A stretch of DNA of 64,000 nucleotides, from the NCBI GenBank assembly GCA_003427395.1, contig BFEA01000047.1, forward strand, positions 1,053,441-1,117,440, written 5' to 3'. The DNA is from Chara braunii (taxonomy: Eukaryota; Streptophyta; Charophyceae; Charales; Characeae). The notes under the pieces were generated by a model. It saw nothing but the letters and a program-made list of their open reading frames with translations, was not told the origin of the DNA and did not search any database. The position numbers were made by a program, and so were the translations under genes. Positions 47,509-58,520 of the stretch are shown here, piece by piece (within the stretch, counting starts at the first letter, position 1; each line of letters begins with the position of its first letter).

Positions 47509-47802
47509 ACACACACACACACGCCACGAGACTGGGATGCATCGACAAACCCAAGGTCATTACCGCTGTATCTAGACTGAAAGCTGCCCCAGATACAGGT
47601 ATGTTGACCGCGCGTTTTCCAAAAAGTAAAAGCAGCATACCATGTCGATCGCACGATCATCGCCGCTGTTTTTGAACATCGTAGCATCACATGGCCACCT
47701 GCACAGTAAAATAGAAAAAGCTGCGTAACCAAGAGAAAAAATACGGAGCATTCCACATCGCTCAATCGCTCGACAGAGAGAGAGAGAGAGACGGGTACGG
47801 CG

Positions 47803-47867
<65 letters not shown>

Positions 47868-48260
47868 CGTGCGCGCGCGTGTGGCATATAGTACGCTTCT
47901 CTATGCCACTCCTCTACGCTACTTCGGATGTATCATCCACCATTCTTGACCGTACGTTCTATTCGCGCACGAAGACGGTACTACCAACCCTGAAAGACGA
48001 TATCATCGTTTCACGGTTGTTGCTAGCCTCTTCCTGTGAATAGAACATACGGTCATATGTGTGTGTGTGTGTGTGCGTGTGTGTGAGAGAGACAGAGAGA
48101 GAGAGCGAGAAAGAGAAAAGGCGCGTCAGCCGCGGTTCAAGGTACTGTTAGTCGTGAGGAGGGTCATGAGAGAGAGAGAGAAGACGCACAAGGCGCGGAT
48201 CGAGGGAATGTTCGTCGTGAGGGTCTTCGTGTGAGAGAGAGAGAGAGAGAACGAAGACGC
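47138..48260. repeat. GA/CT microsatellite cluster
   Basis: Tracts at about 47,138-47,175 (GA), 47,443-47,506 (CT, then CA to 47,521), 47,808-47,864 (CT) and 48,057-48,086 (GT), plus short GA tracts at 48,168 and 48,234 set in a repeated AAGACGC.CAAGGCGCGGAT unit. Confidence 0.9.
47384..47980. mobile_element. MITE family A, copy A7, enlarged by microsatellites
   Basis: Left ACCGTCTTCCCGCGAAGAGA followed by ACGTACGGTC; right GACCGTACGTTCT followed by CGCGCACGAAGACGGT. About 30 nt of inverted repeat bracket roughly 600 nt that contain two long CT tracts and a CA tract, apparently expanded inside the element. Confidence 0.55.
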
Positions 48261-48488
48261 GCAAGGCGCGGATGAATGAAGTCTTCGTCGTGAGGAAGGT
48301 CGCATTCGAACTCAGGTCTGTGGATGGACTGCAGCACGTGTGTACCATTTGGTTTGCTAGGGTGTTCTTTTTCTTGGGAAGGGATAAGAAATTAGACCAT
48401 TTCTCCATACATACGTGTCATCCTTGCAGGGGCCATGTTAAACATCTCCTATCGATCCATTTTCAATTTAGGGGAAAAGAAAAGAGGT

Positions 48489-49060
48489 GGGAGAGAGACA
48501 GAGAGACAGAGAGAAAGAGAGACAGAGAGACAGAGAGACAGGGAGACAGGGAGACAGAGAGACAGGGAGACAGGGAGACAGGGAGACAGGGGGAGAGAGA
48601 GACAGGGGGAGAGAGAGACAGAGGGGCTGGGGAGGAAGAGCATGAGGAGAAGGACGACCGGATTGGAACTCAGGTATGTAGTTACGTGGATGGAGAGAGA
48701 GAGGGGGGGGGGGATGGGCGAGGACGAGCGTGGGGAGGAGGAAGGGCATAAGCAGAAGGCAGAGCGGATTCGAATTCAGGTACGTAGTTACATGGCTGCA
48801 CATAGAGAGAGACAGACGCGGACATAGGGGATGGGAGAGGAAGAGCGGATTGGAACTCGTATCTGTAGTCACATGGGTGTAGAGAAAGAGAGAGAGAGAA
48901 GATAGGGGAGGACAAGCGTGAGGAGGCAGAAGAGCACGAGCAGAAGGAGGAGCATGAGCTCAGGTCTGTACTTACATGGGTCCAGACACAGAGAGAGAGG
49001 ATGTGGGAGGAAGAGTGGATCCGAACTCAGGTCTGTAGTTACATGGGTGTACTAGATATA
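48489..49060. repeat. GACA-rich tract and a minisatellite with CAGGT(A/C)(T/C)GTAGTTACATGG
   Basis: GAGACAGGGAGACAG repeats fill 48,489-48,625. Then GAACTCAGGTATGTAGTTAC-like units recur about every 60-110 nt (48,667, 48,773, 48,854, 48,957, 49,026), spaced by GA-rich DNA with GAGGAAGAGC. Confidence 0.8.
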
Positions 49061-49671
49061 TATAAAAAAACGAATTTATTCTTTTTTTTTTTTCCTTTTT
49101 TTCGCTTCTGCGCTCTGATTCACAGTGTGACAATATATACAGAGAGAGAGAGAGAGACTTTTTTCCGCCCTGTCCACGAAGTGACTCGGATACGTGCCCC
49201 TTCGTTTTTCTTCGACTTAGGTCTTCCGGTGAATGCTCTAAAATGCACGCCCAGCATCACGGCTCACATCACAACGCTCCTTAGAATGCGTGCCCGAATG
49301 TTCGTACCGAGCAGCAAATGCCCAGCAGATCAGATTTGAATACAATATTCATTCATTACAAGACCTTTTAACAACAACGGCACTCTTTTGATTGAAGGCG
49401 ACTTCAGACAACTACCCCCGATGGACTCTCCGTCACACCATCTGGACCCAGCGAACTGAGACTTACAAAGAGAGAGAGACAGACAGACAGACAGGTCGGT
49501 CCTAAGTGGCTTGATTTTATCGTTAAACTTAAACCCAAAAAGATAACCGAAGTGGAAGAAGACCCCCGTCTGTCCCCTGCGAAGAATTGCATGTCTCCTG
49601 GCATCCGAAAAACAATATTCCATACACACCAAGGGAAAGTTGTGCTGACCAGGTAAAGATCCACCAAGTAC

Positions 49672-49772
49672 ATATGGCACGGGTCAGTTGATATCCAACT
49701 GACACCAGACCACCATGCACTAAGTATACATGGCACGGGTCAGTTGATATCCAACTACCACCAGACCGCCAA
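49672..49772. repeat. Direct duplication, about 60 nt
   Basis: GGCACGGGTCAGTTGATATC and CCAACT..CACCAGACC.CC are repeated side by side. Confidence 0.9.
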
Positions 49773-50346
49773 ACCCCTCTCTATTATGCTTTTGTTCGCA
49801 AATTTTCCCTTTTTTCTGCGGGCCGAGCCCGCAACAGGTAACCTACCGTCCACAGTAAAATATCCAGCGAGCAAACTGAGAGGAGAGTACTAGCAAAAGC
49901 CAACAGGAGAGCTCTGGGTCTGAACTAAACATCGGCTCCATCAAACCAGACAACGACTGCCAACTGCGACGAGCTACGGATGCCGAGTTGCATGGGTGTA
50001 TTAGAGAGAGAGCGAGAGCGAGAGAGAGAGAGAGAGAGAGAGAGGAAGCTGGCAGAAAAGCTGTGAGTGATACAGTAATAGGTGCGGTGGGAAAGTACGT
50101 TGTCGCCACGAAAATGACCGGCAAGGTGACAGCTTGGGAGCAAGAGCGCAGGAGGGATAAAGGAAGGTAGTCAGTCGCACACTGTATTCACATGGCACAT
50201 CGACCTTGATTATCTAAAGAGCACATGGCAACAGGTTAGGACATCGACGACCTACGCGAACAGGACTATGCGAGGGAAAACGACATTCAGCACCGTGATT
50301 ATTCCATAGCGACTACTTGGATGAAATCATAACAAACACGCCGTTG

Positions 50347-50532
<186 letters not shown>

Positions 50533-50944
50533 GCACACGCCCCTTTCTCGCTGCCGTGCTCGCGATTTTCTGTATGCCAACGCAGTCCTCGTCACTGCGA
50601 ACGCATATGCTCGATCGAGCGGATGGCCTCCCACAATTGCAGGCCCGCTGTGCAAACGCAATCCCAGCTGCAGCCATTCACCAAGAAAGACGCTGAACTC
50701 CGCCATTTGCAAAACGTCATTGTCAATGCCTGCCTCTACCCTATTTGTTTAGCAGTAGATATATATAGATGAATATGTAAATATATACAAACCACACAAC
50801 AAAACATGGAAAAACAATAGATCTTCGTTGTTGGAGACGAGCACAGCACGTGGGTGAGGCTACCCAAACGGAACACAACTGCGTGGAGAAGGGCCGGAGG
50901 TAAGGACAGGAGAGGCGATGCGAAGTAACGGGATCAGAACTTAC

Positions 50945-51618
50945 CTGATGTGCTCGTATAACTCCTCAACGGTCTGCCCACGTGAAGCTCGGACCACAAG
51001 CGTCCTCTCATCCTGACAAGTGCATATAAAGAAGCAGATCAGTTGCTGATCTTTAGTTCGCACAGGCCCCGCCACGTCTGATTTCCCCACCGCCGTAACG
51101 GCTGGGGACACCACTCCCTCAAGCACCCGTACCTCCTCGAGAACGCCTACCGCGCCCTCCAGAGACCAGACGCCAGCGGCAACAGTGGCCTCCTGCCGCC
51201 CAATGGCGATTCGTTCCTCAGTAGCCTCAGACTGTGCTTGTGTCTGTGATTGCACGCGTGGGTGTGTTTGACCCGAGACGAAACCGCTACCCGCAATGAC
51301 GTCTGATAGTGGGGGATTGTCATCGGGTCCAGATTGCTCAACAGGCTCGCCAGAGAGCTCATGGAAATCGCCGAGAACTTCGGCAGCATGACTGACAGTT
51401 GGGAGAGTAGCACGGGGAGAGGGGAAGCCTAAGCTCCGTGTCACAGCGCGGCGAACCTTCCACGGACGAGATTCGCCGACGGCGGAAACATGCAAGCCAA
51501 GGCCGTCATCCGCAGAGGACGGTTCTTCGGAATCCAGTCTGGCACCTCCACCCACTCGACGCTTGCCTAATTGCGTCAGTACTGCTCTGGAAGAACAGGC
51601 CAGGCCAGTACCTTCCAT
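50945..51618 (-). CDS. UPL5: UPL5-like HECT E3 ubiquitin ligase, exon 1 (N-terminus and first half of ubiquitin-like domain)
   Basis: First coding exon of a plant-type UPL5 ubiquitin ligase, 224 codons plus 2 nt. The start ATG (MEGTGLACSS) is the first Met after the GA microsatellite in this frame; upstream in-frame sequence is only Arg-Glu repeat from that tract. Residues 1 to about 190 are Ser/Gly/Glu-rich and probably disordered. From about residue 195 the chain becomes a ubiquitin-fold beta-hairpin (ICFFICTCQDERTLVVRAS) and the start of the helix (TVEELYEHI). The exon ends ATCAG|GTAAGT, a consensus donor, leaving two bases (AG) that the next exon completes to Arg. UPL5 proteins transfer ubiquitin through a C-terminal HECT cysteine; Arabidopsis UPL5 is linked to leaf senescence. 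The start is the least certain part, since an upstream exon is possible. Confidence 0.8.
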
Positions 51619-51679
51619 TGAGATATGAAATCCTCGAATCTCACAATACGTCAGGACCTTCAATTGCGAAGATGAACCA

Positions 51680-51683
<4 letters not shown>

Positions 51684-51755
<72 letters not shown>

Positions 51756-51756
51756 N

Positions 51757-51851
<95 letters not shown>

Positions 51852-51867
51852 AGGTGTGTGTGTTATG
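51684..51867 (-). repeat. (CT)n/(GT)n microsatellite upstream of the UPL5 start codon
   Basis: An uninterrupted CT tract of about 135 nt (one N at 51,756) followed by about 48 nt of GT with small interruptions. On the gene strand this is (AC)n then (GA)n ending 66 nt before the ATG. GA/CT tracts in plant 5' leaders can bind BPC/GAGA factors; whether this one does is not shown by the sequence. Confidence 0.85.
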
Positions 51868-53307
51868 CCGGTCGCATAGACACGAACAACGGCACGTCAG
51901 CTCCCTCTCTCTCTTTCTCTGCGTCTGTGTGTTTGTGCGCCTGTGTATGTGTGTGTGTGTTGTACGTCTATCTGTGTGCGCCTGTGTTGTGCCGGCCACA
52001 TAGACACGAACAAAGGCACGTCAGCTCCTGATGGCTTCCTACCAATGGAAGATCGGCTACTGATCGCTGAAGGGGCATCTCAATTGTACCCGAGAACACG
52101 TGGACAGACGAGATATCAAGCGCAGCAACGCTACAATACTTCATCGCAAACGCAACACTGCTAAAGTTCGCATTCGCAAAACATCATCCTCGGAAGCGCC
52201 CGAAACGGCACTACTCTATCAATAACCTCCACGACCCCACGTCAACCTAGAAGTGGCTCCCAACTCGACTCGATCGCCCTCTCCCGCAGAAACAGAACAA
52301 ACAAATAGCTCACCGGCGGAGCCTTGCCCTCGCCCCCGGGTATCGACCGGTAGATTATAGACGAGATCAACGATAGAGGAAAGGAACTCCATACCACGCT
52401 GACGTGGAAACTCCTTGCGCTAGGTTGACACGAGAAACGGCCAGGTGTTACACCGTCGCGCACACCTGCGGGGCCAAGAGACCGGAAAACCTCCTCACGC
52501 TCCCGCTCTCGACTGCACTCATCACTCCTTGTGCCTCGGCTCGGCGCCTCTCTCTTTTCTGAATTCAGCGCTCGGGCATTCGAAGAGCCAACAGCCAAGC
52601 AGAGCCGCGAAAAAGCCCGATATGGGCCTCGCTTTTTCGAGGTTTCGCTTGTAGCTACAAAAACTTTCTGGCTGTCCTTTTTCCTTTTTTTTTGGTGCTT
52701 TTTGGGCAAACTGCAGAAAAAGCGACAACGCCCCCAAAGAAAGCAAAGCCGCGGCGAAGGACCCAAATGCGCGCTTTCGCCGCGCACCACAACCACACGA
52801 ATGAACGGGCCGGTTTTCTTTTCGTCGTGTTTCACACGGCCAGGTTTTTTTTACCCGTTTTTTTGGGCAAAGCCGCGGCGAATTTTCTTGGTGGGGAGCG
52901 GCATTTGGTGGAGCCATTTTTCCCATTTATTTATTAGAATAATTTGCAAGATACCCCCAGAAGTTGAGATAATTTGTAAATTATCCCTTGTTTATTTAGG
53001 CAGTGCGCGGTTTTTTCGAAGTAAATTTCGCTGAAATACCCCTAAACGTTGAGGTATCTCGTTGGATACCGCTGAAACACAGGGGTTCGTCGAATGCCCT
53101 CAACGTCTGCTTTTGCCCCTCTCCCGGCCATGGGCAGCTTTGCCATATGCCCTTGGCCGTGGACTGCAGATGCCGGTGCACTACTTTTGCCCTCTGCCCC
53201 TCTACCCGCCAGGCATCTTTTCTGCTTGCTCACATCCAACTCCCCGCTGTCGGGGAAGACCGGAGTGGGAGGGAGGGAGACAAAGAGAGAGACAGAAAGA
53301 CACAGGG
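51868..53307. other. Region upstream of UPL5, no clear gene
   Basis: About 1.4 kb likely to contain the 5' leader and promoter of the UPL5-like gene. Open frames here (up to 197 codons on the minus strand) match no family I know and are rich in Arg/Ser/Lys. A repeated GGCAAAGCCGCGGCGAA-like block appears near 52,744 and 52,868. No TATA box or start site can be fixed. Confidence 0.4.
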
Positions 53308-53624
<317 letters not shown>

Positions 53625-53639
53625 ACTGAATATGTTCAC

Positions 53640-54177
53640 CATGGACCAAGTAGGGTCTGGTGATGGGACTGCTGGAACCAATCCCAGAGTTATGAGGGCC
53701 AATTTGGTCACCAGGACAGGGCAGATTCCAAGGGTTCTGCGTGGGACGGTGTCGTACATAGCACGAAAACCAGGGGGAATAGCAAGGTAATTGTGCCAGC
53801 TCAACCTTCCCAGCCGGCAGTGGAAGAACCTCCCATCACGCTAGAGGAAGATAATGATGAACATGATGATCGGTTGCGGGAAGAGGAGAGTAAGCAGGCA
53901 GACTTGAGAGTTAAAAGACGAAAACAAGGAATTAAGGAGGGGAGAGAAAAGGTGGAAGAATGAGCGAACAAGAAGAGGAAGTTTTCAACTTTTATCGAGG
54001 AAGGAGTCGACTTGGAAAGATTGGTGAACAAATTACTCGAAGGATACAATGAACTATTGAACTTGAAAGAAATCTTGACATCAGCTCCCAAGCTCAGGGA
54101 GATGGTGAAGGCAAGATTGTCAAGGAAGAGAGTAGCTGCAGTAAGACTGGGGTAGCTAATTCCTAAGGAAGCACATT
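53640..54177 (+). pseudogene. Ty3/gypsy element: Gag-Pol linker region
   Basis: An open stretch after the CT tract, then a Glu/Lys-rich frame with single stops: RLREEESKQADLRVKRRKQG, then NKLLEGYNELLNLKEILTSA and PKLREMVKARLSRKRVAAVR. Ty3 elements commonly have a LGELL..SP.LR..L.... segment just before the protease, and this fits it. It belongs with the protease that follows. Confidence 0.55.
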
Positions 54178-54760
54178 GGGTTGTTGCAGGGTGTAAGATG
54201 GACTGGCAGTCCGTTGGAACAGGGTCGGTGGACATAATGATCAGAGGGAAAGGATGTCCCGAAATAGTAGACACTGGAGCAAAAATGAACATCATGAACT
54301 CTGAGACGACTGAAAGGTTAGGGTTGGAGATTGATAAGAATGACTGTGAGTCTTTTAATGCAGCCAGTGGAAAGTCGGGATATTGGGTTGTTGCAGGGTG
54401 TAAGATGGACTGGAAGTCCGCTGGAACAGGGTCGGTGGACATAATGATTAAAGGGAAAGGATGTCCCGAAATGGTAGACACTGGAGCAGAAATGAACATC
54501 ATGAACTCTGAGACGGCTGAAAGACTAGGGTTGGAGATGAATAAGAATCACTGTGAGTTTCTTGATGGAGCCAGTGGAAAGTCGGGGTATATCGGGATTG
54601 CATCAAATGTGATAATAGAGATAGGTCGAGTGAAAGTTCGCACATGTTTCTATATCATGCCAAGCCTAGACATTCCCATTTTGTTGGGAAGGTCTTTCCT
54701 GTCGAGATTTGAAACGCTTATAATGAACAAACATGATGGCACAATGTTTGTCATTTTATG
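54178..54760 (+). pseudogene. Ty3/gypsy protease with duplicated active-site block
   Basis: A 187-codon open frame. The retropepsin active site appears twice: EIVDTGAKMNIMNSETTERL (GAC at 54,270) and EMVDTGAEMNIMNSETAERL (GAC at 54,477), exactly 207 nt apart. The C-terminal part has the flap-distal motif DIPILLGRSFLSR. Retropepsins need one D-T-G per monomer, so the tandem copy is abnormal. The stop falls right after the protease, cutting off the downstream pol domains. Confidence 0.8.
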
Positions 54761-55605
54761 ACCCAGCTTTTGGAAATTTTGAAGTCATAACGTAAAGAAT
54801 ATCGGACCTCACATCACAAAGAACTGTCTGAACTTTTGAGGTCATATACTTTTGAGGAATCCGAGGTAAGAGGAGAGAATTGGAAGGGTAATCAGATAAT
54901 GAGACCATAAATGAAGGATCTGATGGAATGATCCTAAGTCTAACCAATATAGGGGAAACCATAAAACTGGTTTCTACATATGGGATGACCGAACTCGAAG
55001 CGATTAAAGCTTTGGCCGAAATGGTGCAGGAATATGCCGAAGGTGGGAGAATTGATCTCGTATATAGATCTTCGCACCGGGAAAATGAGGCGCAGGGGCC
55101 CTATGCACAATCCAACAGCCAACATTTTTTAGGGGTGGACTCAAGCAGGGGAGCAAAATGAGGTACAAAACGGTAGACGAGAAAAATCACCAAAAACAGT
55201 CTTGGTGACCGATGAGAAAGAGGTATATTACGAGCAAGAAAGACAATTGATACGATATACGAAATAAAAAGTTGAGACAAAACCTTGTCGGATCAACCAG
55301 GAGAACGAAAAAAATTGATAATCAGCGAGTCATGGTTTCTAAGTGAGCAAGAAAAAACTCCGATGATAAAGTTGATGAAGGAAAAACATTGTACCTATGC
55401 TTTCGACGATGATCAGCAAGGGAGGCTGGATGTGGACAAGGTTAAGATGATCTGTATCCATATTGTCCCGCATAAACCTTGAAATGTGAGAGGGGCTAAG
55501 TATCCAAACCCGTCCGATCAAAGGAGGGTTGTCGAATACTTGGATGGCAAAATACATACGCACGTGGCAGGATTCTCAAGTGGGTCATATGCATCACCTT
55601 AGTTT

Positions 55606-55946
55606 TGTTTTATCAAGCCGAATGATGTACTTATATGGGTACAAGACCTACAAAAGTTAAATGTTGTGACTGTTAGGGATGTTGGTGACCTTCCCAACGC
55701 GGACCAACTGTCTGAAGCATATGGTGGAAGATCTATAATATCTCTTATAGATCTTTATTCCGGTTATGATCAGTTTCCGGTCTATCCGGCTGACAGACCC
55801 ATAACGGCAATGCACACCCCTAGAGGGTTGATTCACATGAATGTGGCACCTCAAGGATGGACGAATGTTGTGGCGATGGTCAGAGGAGCATGGTTTGAGT
55901 GATGCAGTCGGTCAGTCCTCAGATTACCCAACCATAAATTGATGAT
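55606..55946 (+). pseudogene. Ty3/gypsy reverse transcriptase, inactivated
   Basis: Visible motifs: FCFIKPNDVLIWVQDLQKLN, RSIISLIDLYSGYDQFPV (catalytic motif A) and AMHTPRGLIHMNVAPQGWTN (motif B). After a frame change there is stop-I-D-D-L-A-I-K-G, where the Tyr of the Y-x-D-D motif C is replaced by TAA at 55,935. The thumb region after it is scrambled. Confidence 0.8.
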
Positions 55947-56263
55947 TTAGCGATCAAAGGATCGTTGAAGAAGAACGAGGAAGTAGTACATGAAAAAGTG
56001 GCGTAAAATTCAGGCACTGCATGAGGGAAGCAACGATTATAGGATTCGTATGCAATGAGCAAGGAAGACGCCCAGATACGAAGAAGACAAACAAAATCCT
56101 TGAGTGGTCCACACCACTTAAGAATATAAGTGAGGTACGCATCTTCCCGAAAACGTGTAGGTTTTGAAGAACATTTATCGCTAGATTTGTAGCAAAGACG
56201 GAACATTTGAGAAAACTGGTGAGGAAGGAGCAAAAATGGTAATGGGGAGAGATTCAAGAGCAA

Positions 56264-56760
56264 GTGGTCATAAAATTGAAGAAAGAGTTCAGAGAAGGGG
56301 GTTTGGTGATGGGTGTACCAGACTATGATGCCATCATGGAATGTCCCTTCATAGTAGAAACAAACACTGGACCTATTGCGTTGGGAGGAGTTATGATACA
56401 AGTCGATCAGGAAGGAAAGGAAAAACTACTAAGATTTGAAAGTCGAACTCTAAACTTTACGTAGAGGAATTACTCACTGTTCAAAAAGGAGGCTTTGGCG
56501 ATATTGCACTGCCTTATAATTTTTTGGCAATACCTTTTTGGAATGAGGTTTATCATGAGGATAGACTCGACAACTCTCATGTATTCCCTTAAGAATTTTT
56601 TTCCAGCAGACCCTACGATCGTCATATGACTTACTTATATCTGGATGTTTGACTTCCAGTTGGAGCGCATTCCTAGTAATAAGAATAAAGCGAACGGGCT
56701 GAGCAGGATAAAATGGGAAGATCCCGCCACGACGGAGGAAGAAACTCCACCAGTTGATGA
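56264..56760 (+). pseudogene. Ty3/gypsy RNase H domain
   Basis: ALGGVMIQVDQEGKEKLLRF, then ESRTL, a frame change, NYSLFKKEALAILHCL, FIMRIDSTTLMYSLKN and FDFQLERIPSNKNKANGLSR. This is the usual gypsy RNase H order (G....Q, ES..L...E.NY...EKE.LA, D...L.YL.N, and IPG..N..ADALSR). Several stops interrupt it. Confidence 0.75.
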
Positions 56761-57389
56761 GTTTATCAACGTTGCCGAAATGCGCATCCATGTTAACTCT
56801 TGGTCGATGTTTGTTGAAGACAAAGGAATTCGGAAAGGGAGTCCTATGTAGTTCGCCCCAACAATATTTTTTAAAGACGAAAGCTTGATGATCAAACCAT
56901 TCGTGGAAGAGGATCCGTGGGGAGGTAAGGACATAGAGTGGATGATGGGTTTGGCTTTGATCGAAAGCTATAAATTGACAAATGAGCCAATTACAATTGA
57001 GGTTAGGGTACTACAAGCGGATGAACATTTGACAATGATGGGGAGGATAATTTTTCTCACCAACTCCCTCTTGAAAAATGGGAGGGGTAATGAAGCCGTT
57101 TGGCCTGACGAGATCATACTATGGTATGATTTTGAGTTTGATGAAGAAAAAGGGGAAGATGAGTTTGAACAAGGTGAAATATCAGAAGCGTTTTGAGAGG
57201 AAGAGTATGATGGTTTCCATTTAGAGATGGGATTGCTGCTCTCTGGTGACAAACGAGAGAGGGAAGTCAGCGAACGGACACTTCGCATGCGCGATCATTA
57301 TGTTACAAGGGATGAACACTTATTTATAAAGGATAAGATAGGACCACCACGAAGGGTTGTTTGGGCCAGAAATCGTTAGATTGACATCA

Positions 57390-58000
57390 TAGCAACTTTT
57401 CACGATGGACCGGTCGGTGGTCACAAAAGTTTTATTACTACTTACAAGAAAGTATCAGAGTTGTATTTCTGGAATAAGATGTATGAGATGGTTCGTAGGT
57501 ATTGTGAATCATGCATACCCTGTCAGGTCAGATCTTTAGTCAAGTACAAGGAACCTATGCATCCCAGATATATCAAGGATGCAAAGTCAGTTGTACACTT
57601 AGATTTTATGGCGGTGCCGAAAGGGCTTGATGGGTATAACTACGTTTTTAACATCAGGAATAATCTCACGGGCTTTGTGGATGACAGGGCCAGCCGGACT
57701 AAGACTGAAGCAGTCTTGGCTGATTGCATCAAATAATATTACCTGTGTTACCCTTTTGTAAATGCATTTACTATGGACAGGGGATCCGAGTTTACGTGTG
57801 GAGAAGTCAAGGAACTACTGAACAATTTTTGGATAATAGCACATTACCCACATGCCAATTCGCCAGTAGAAAGAGAGCACAACACTATTATGAACTTACT
57901 AGCTAACTTGAAATGGACTGCTGGGAGACCGGATCTCTGGACAAAATTTCTATGGATTGTTTTTTTTGCAGAGAATGCCACTTTAAGGAAATCCACATGA
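57390..58000 (+). pseudogene. Ty3/gypsy integrase
   Basis: A zinc-binding H-H-C-C head (TFHDGPVGGHKS, then RYCESCIPCQ) is followed by the catalytic core. All three acidic residues of the DDE triad can be seen: HLDFMAVP, TMDRGSEFT and HANSPVEREHNT, with FFAENATL beyond. At least one stop (TAA at about 57,735) breaks the frame between the first and second Asp. Confidence 0.8.
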
Positions 58001-58520
58001 TATACACATGCGACACTTTGGTATGGGAGACATACGATATTCCCGATAGAGAGTTTTATGAAAACTTGACGACGACATGACTTAGAAAATCACTTGTCAT
58101 TGGAGGAATTATTGGACATTAGGGTCAGACAGGTTAGTGTCACGGAAGATAGGATTTAAGAAGCCGTAACACGAGTAGCCGACAATCGTAGTAAAGACAA
58201 ACAAAATGAGACAGATCACCTCGTGTAAGGGTTGAGCCGCTACAGATTGGGGTCGAGGTGTTACTTTATGATTATTCTTTGGAGAAACAATGGTCAAGGA
58301 AGCTGGATAAGAGATGGTTGAGGCCTTACAAGGTTCGACGATAGGACAGGTGAGTAAAAAATCTAGCATAACTCTTAAATAACTGAATTTTTCTCCTAAA
58401 AACCTGTGTTGATGATGTTTTTTTCCCCAAATATGATGATATTGTCATGCTGCTAACTTTCTTTTTCACCTGTCATCTTTCCCTTCTGCGTGCACGTGCG
58501 ACTCTGAAGACAGGGGCAAC

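Noticed and set aside
51619-51999. Upstream extension of exon 1 to a Met at 51,999
   Set aside because: The added residues are Arg-Glu and Thr-His repeats translated from microsatellite DNA with an N; unlikely to be protein.
52242-52835. 197-codon open frame on the minus strand
   Set aside because: No family resemblance, low complexity in parts and overlapping open frames on the other strand; better explained as leader or promoter DNA.
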